This document shows positions 61,608-64,000 of a DNA stretch of 64,000 bases, piece by piece. Origin of the DNA: Falsiroseomonas algicola (GTDB lineage Bacteria; Pseudomonadota; Alphaproteobacteria; Acetobacterales; Acetobacteraceae); assembly GCF_011040385.1 (NCBI RefSeq), contig NZ_JAAIKB010000004.1, positions 310,001-374,000 on the forward strand, given 5' to 3'. Position 1 is the first letter of the stretch, and each line of letters opens with the position of its first letter. Made by a program: the position numbers and the translations under genes. The notes under the pieces are model-generated. The model saw nothing but the letters and a program-made list of their open reading frames with translations. It searched no databases and was not told the DNA's origin.

Positions 61608-62033
61608 TCAGGCGACGGTCAGCCCCACATCCACATTGCCGCGCGTGGCGTTGGAATAGGGGCACACCTGGTGCGCCTTGGCGACCAGCGCCTCGACATC
61701 CGCCTTGTCCCAGCCCGGGATGCTGATGGCAAGGTCGGCCGTGATGCCGAAGCCACCCTCGCTGCGCGGGCCGATGCCGACCTTGGCCGTCACGGTCGCA
61801 TCATCCGGCACCTTCCTGCGGTCCTGCGCCGCCACGAACTTCATCGCGCCGAGGAAGCAGGCGGCGTAGCCGGCCGCGAAAAGCTGCTCCGGGTTGTTGC
61901 CCGGGCCACCCGCGCCGCCGAGTTCCTTCGGCGTCGCCAGCGTCACGTCCAGCGCACCATCGGCAGTGCGCGAACGGCCGTCTCGGCCGCCATTGGCGGT
62001 GGCTTCGGTGCGGTACTTCACATCGACGGGCAT
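61608..62033 (-). CDS. ohr: Organic hydroperoxide resistance protein
   Basis: A 141-residue OsmC-fold thiol peroxidase. The two redox cysteines are in AAGYAACFLGAMKFVA and HQVCPYSNATRGNVDV, with the conserved ATANGGRDGRSRT loop holding the catalytic Arg. It reduces organic and fatty-acid hydroperoxides. It is divergent from the MarR-type regulator at 62129, the standard ohr-ohrR arrangement. Confidence 0.93.
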   Translation of the reverse strand: MPVDVKYRTEATANGGRDGRSRTADGALDVTLATPKELGGAGGPGNNPEQLFAAGYAACFLGAMKFVAAQDRRKVPDDATVTAKVGIGPRSEGGFGITADLAISIPGWDKADVEALVAKAHQVCPYSNATRGNVDVGLTVA

Positions 62034-62070
62034 GGGGCCCTCCTTGCTGTTGCCATATTCATAGCGTCCT

Positions 62071-62092
62071 ATTTGATCGTGCACAATAGAAT
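62071..62092. promoter_or_regulatory. Candidate OhrR operator
   Basis: An imperfect palindrome centred on GTGCAC: ATTTGATC to the left and AATAGAAT to the right, with 5 of 8 arm positions pairing. It lies in the ohr-ohrR divergent gap, 38 bp upstream of the ohr start and 36 bp upstream of the ohrR start, where a repressor would cover both promoters. Confidence 0.5.
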
Positions 62093-62128
62093 TGGACGCG
62101 AAAAATCTGCCATGGTAGAGGGATCGTG

Positions 62129-62563
62129 ATGACGGACCCCAAGCGTTGCCGGCGGCTGGAGGAGAATCTCTGCTTTGCCGTCTACCAGGCGAACCACGCC
62201 TTCACCGCGGCCTATCGCCCGCTGCTGGAGCCGCTCGGCCTGACCTATCCGCAGTATCTCGTGCTGCTGCTGCTCTGGGAGCGCGATGGCCTGGCGGTGA
62301 AGGAGATCGGGGCGCGGCTCGGCCTCGATTCCGGCACGTTGACGCCGCTGCTGAAGCGGCTGGAGGGTGCGGGCCTCGTGGCACGCGCGCGGAATGCGGC
62401 GGATGAACGTCAAGTACAGGTCACGCTGACGCCGAAGGGCCGCGCGATGGAGGCCGAGGCCGCCGCGATCTTCCCCGCCCTCGCCTGCCGCGCCGGCGAT
62501 GACGCGGCGGCGCTGCGGGACAGGCTGCTGGAACTGGCGGAGCGGCTGCGCCCTACGCCGTAG
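62129..62563 (+). CDS. ohrR: MarR-family regulator, OhrR-type
   Basis: A 144-residue winged-helix repressor. [20 protein letters not shown] near the N-terminus has the single peroxide-sensing Cys of OhrR, followed by [20 protein letters not shown] and the recognition region [20 protein letters not shown] with wing [13 protein letters not shown]. Oxidation of the Cys would release it from the operator upstream. The ATG at 62129 follows GAGGGA. Its 3' end overlaps proB by 11 bp on the other strand. Confidence 0.92.
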   Translation: MTDPKRCRRLEENLCFAVYQANHAFTAAYRPLLEPLGLTYPQYLVLLLLWERDGLAVKEIGARLGLDSGTLTPLLKRLEGAGLVARARNAADERQVQVTLTPKGRAMEAEAAAIFPALACRAGDDAAALRDRLLELAERLRPTP

Positions 62564-63695
62564 GCGCCAGCACCACGAGGTCGTCCCGGTGGATGATCTC
62601 GTCGCGCCCCCGCCAGCCCAGGATCTTCTCCAGATCCTCGCTGCGGTGGCCGGCGATCAGCCTTGCCGCGTCCACGTCATAGGCGGAGAGGCCGCGGGCG
62701 AGTTCGTGCCCCGCCTCGTCGCGGACGGAGACAGGGTCGCCGCGGCCGAAGCTGCCTTCCACGGCGCGCACGCCGGCCGGCAGCAGGGAGGAGCCGCGCG
62801 CGAGCGCCCGCGCTGCGCCAGCATCCACCACCAGCACCCCGAGCGGCGCCAGGCTGCCGGCGATCCAGCGCTTGCGGGCGGAACGGCCCTCGCCTTCCGG
62901 AAGGAACCAGGTGCAGCGCGCGCCCTGTTCCATGGCGGCGAGCGGGCGGTCCTGCTTGCCGAGCGCGATCGCCATGGCGCAGCCTGCCCCCGTCGCGATC
63001 TTTGCGGCGATCAGCTTGGTGCGCATGCCGCCGGAGGAATAGCCGGGTGGCGGCTCCCCCCCCATGGCCATGATCTCCTCCGTGATGTGGGGGACCACGG
63101 GCAGGTGGGCGGCGTCCGGGTTGCTGCGCGGATCGGCGGTGTAGAGGCCATCGATATCCGACAGCAGCACCAGCGCATCGGCCTCCACCATCTCCGCGAC
63201 GCGCGCGGCCAGGCGGTCATTGTCGCCGAAGCGGATCTCGGCCGTCGCCACCGTGTCGTTCTCGTTGATCACGGGAATGCAGCCGAGCGAGAGCAGCGTG
63301 CCGAGCGTGGCCCGCGCATTCAGGTAGCGGCGGCGATCCTCGCTATCCTCCAGCGTCAGCAGCAGCTGCGCGGCATTCAGCCCGACGGCCGACAGCGCCT
63401 CCGCCCAGGCGCCGGCGAGCCTGATCTGCCCGACGGCGGCGGCGGCCTGCTTCTCCTCCAGCCGCAGCTTCTTGCGCGTCAGGCCGAGCGCCCGGCGTGC
63501 CAGTGCGATGGCGCCGGAGGAGACGAGGATCACCTCCACGCCCCGCGCCCGCAGCGCCGCGACATCCTGCGCGACGCCCGAGAGCCAGGCCGTGCGCGGC
63601 GCGGCGGTGCGGTCATCGACGACGAGGGCGGAGCCGATCTTGACCACGACGCGACGCGCGGCGCGGAGATCAGGAGCGTGGGGTGCGGCCTGCAT
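62553..63695 (-). CDS. proB: Glutamate 5-kinase
   Basis: A 380-residue enzyme, first step of proline synthesis. The amino-acid kinase domain shows [47 protein letters not shown] and [22 protein letters not shown]-terminal PUA domain ([20 protein letters not shown]) completes the bacterial form. It produces gamma-glutamyl phosphate for ProA, encoded at 56964-58229. Transcribed toward ohrR, with which it converges and overlaps slightly. Confidence 0.95.
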   Translation of the reverse strand: MQAAPHAPDLRAARRVVVKIGSALVVDDRTAAPRTAWLSGVAQDVAALRARGVEVILVSSGAIALARRALGLTRKKLRLEEKQAAAAVGQIRLAGAWAEALSAVGLNAAQLLLTLEDSEDRRRYLNARATLGTLLSLGCIPVINENDTVATAEIRFGDNDRLAARVAEMVEADALVLLSDIDGLYTADPRSNPDAAHLPVVPHITEEIMAMGGEPPPGYSSGGMRTKLIAAKIATGAGCAMAIALGKQDRPLAAMEQGARCTWFLPEGEGRSARKRWIAGSLAPLGVLVVDAGAARALARGSSLLPAGVRAVEGSFGRGDPVSVRDEAGHELARGLSAYDVDAARLIAGHRSEDLEKILGWRGRDEIIHRDDLVVLAPTA

Positions 63696-63748
63696 GGTGG
63701 CCTTCGCCTAGCATGGGCGCCGCGGGGCGGGGAGGTCCCGCCCCTTCC

Positions 63749-64000
63749 TCAGCGCTGCGCGACCCGCGTATTGCCCACGGGGCGGATTTCCACCGGCACC
63801 ACGCCCGTCTGGAAGCCGATCTCCCGCGCCGCGCGGGGGGAGAGGTCGATGATGCGGCCGCGCGTATGCGGCCCGCGATCAGTGATGGTGACGGTCGTGG
63901 TCGCGCCCGTGCGCAGGTTCGTCACCTGGGCGCGGGTGCCGAGAGGCAGGTGCAGATGCGCGGCCGTGGGGGCCTGGGTGTCGAATCGGGCGCCATTGGC
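63749..64000 (-). CDS. rlpA: Septal ring lytic transglycosylase RlpA, C-terminal part
   Basis: The minus strand is open from the window edge to a TGA at 63749-63751, giving 83 residues of a double-psi beta-barrel: NGARFDTQAPTAAHLHLPLG, RAQVTNLRTGATTTVTITDR and GPHTRGRIIDLSPRAAREIG. The catalytic Asp/His of RlpA (TDRGPH) is present. It cleaves naked glycan at the septum. The N-terminus lies beyond the window; proB is 53 bp away on the same strand. Confidence 0.85.
   Translation of the reverse strand, partial: ANGARFDTQAPTAAHLHLPLGTRAQVTNLRTGATTTVTITDRGPHTRGRIIDLSPRAAREIGFQTGVVPVEIRPVGNTRVAQR

Noticed and set aside
1-64000. tRNA, rRNA, insertion sequence or prophage genes
   Set aside because: No transposase or integrase motifs, tRNA-like cloverleaf or rRNA signatures were recognised on either strand.

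Overview
High-GC alphaproteobacterial chromosome, best matched by the Acetobacteraceae (Roseomonas-like). The basis is the very GC-rich codon use, five periplasmic Bug-type (tripartite tricarboxylate) receptors, scattered catabolic operons, and a proB / proA / nadD / rsfS / rlmH housekeeping block near rlpA. About 60 protein genes were read. No tRNA, rRNA, CRISPR array, transposase or phage gene was recognised.

Layout. 1-9,773: a catabolic region built around an IclR regulator. It holds a beta-propeller protein, a carboxymuconolactone decarboxylase-like protein, a maleate isomerase/arylmalonate decarboxylase-like enzyme, a cupin, binding proteins, a LigI-like amidohydrolase, an Ldh-type dehydrogenase and a DapA-type aldolase. 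9,954-13,686: two tandem secreted paralogues, a YjbR-like protein, a large repetitive protein with a double-glycine leader, and a histidine phosphatase. 13,881-17,039: ftsK and a small gene under a LexA-box promoter. 17,135-22,217: a ring-cleavage-type operon (VOC dioxygenase, FAD hydroxylase, FAH-family hydrolase, Bug receptor) divergent from a GntR/FCD regulator. 22,304-31,726: YegD-like Hsp70, TauE/SafE transporter, an isocitrate/isopropylmalate dehydrogenase-family enzyme, then Mct-like and Mcd-like enzymes of mesaconyl-CoA metabolism, an aldo/keto reductase, an alpha/beta hydrolase and an amidohydrolase. 31,719-41,297: more solute receptors and redox/hydrolytic enzymes. 41,370-52,848: aconitase, FMN oxidoreductase, DsbA-family isomerase, hybrid histidine kinase, haloacetate-dehalogenase-like hydrolase, gpmI, a voltage-gated cation channel, an NnrU-like protein and a VOC protein. 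52,845-64,000: rlmH, rsfS, nadD, exported MhpD-like protein, SDR, proA, a secreted small protein, two receptors, ohr/ohrR, proB and the end of rlpA.

Functionally the window is dominated by uptake and breakdown of small organic and aromatic acids. Nine solute-binding proteins are present, but no cognate membrane permease or ATPase. The most interesting items are the double-glycine-leader protein (11,599-13,086), the Mct-Mcd pair (25,539-28,434), the small LexA-controlled gene beside ftsK (16,713-17,095), the channel with an Asp-Asp selectivity filter (50,780-51,637), the RsfS protein with a histone-H1-like repeat tail, and arrays of perfect hairpins in several intergenic gaps.

All family assignments were made by reading translated motifs without database searches. 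Start codons were chosen from Shine-Dalgarno spacing, signal peptides and gene overlaps.
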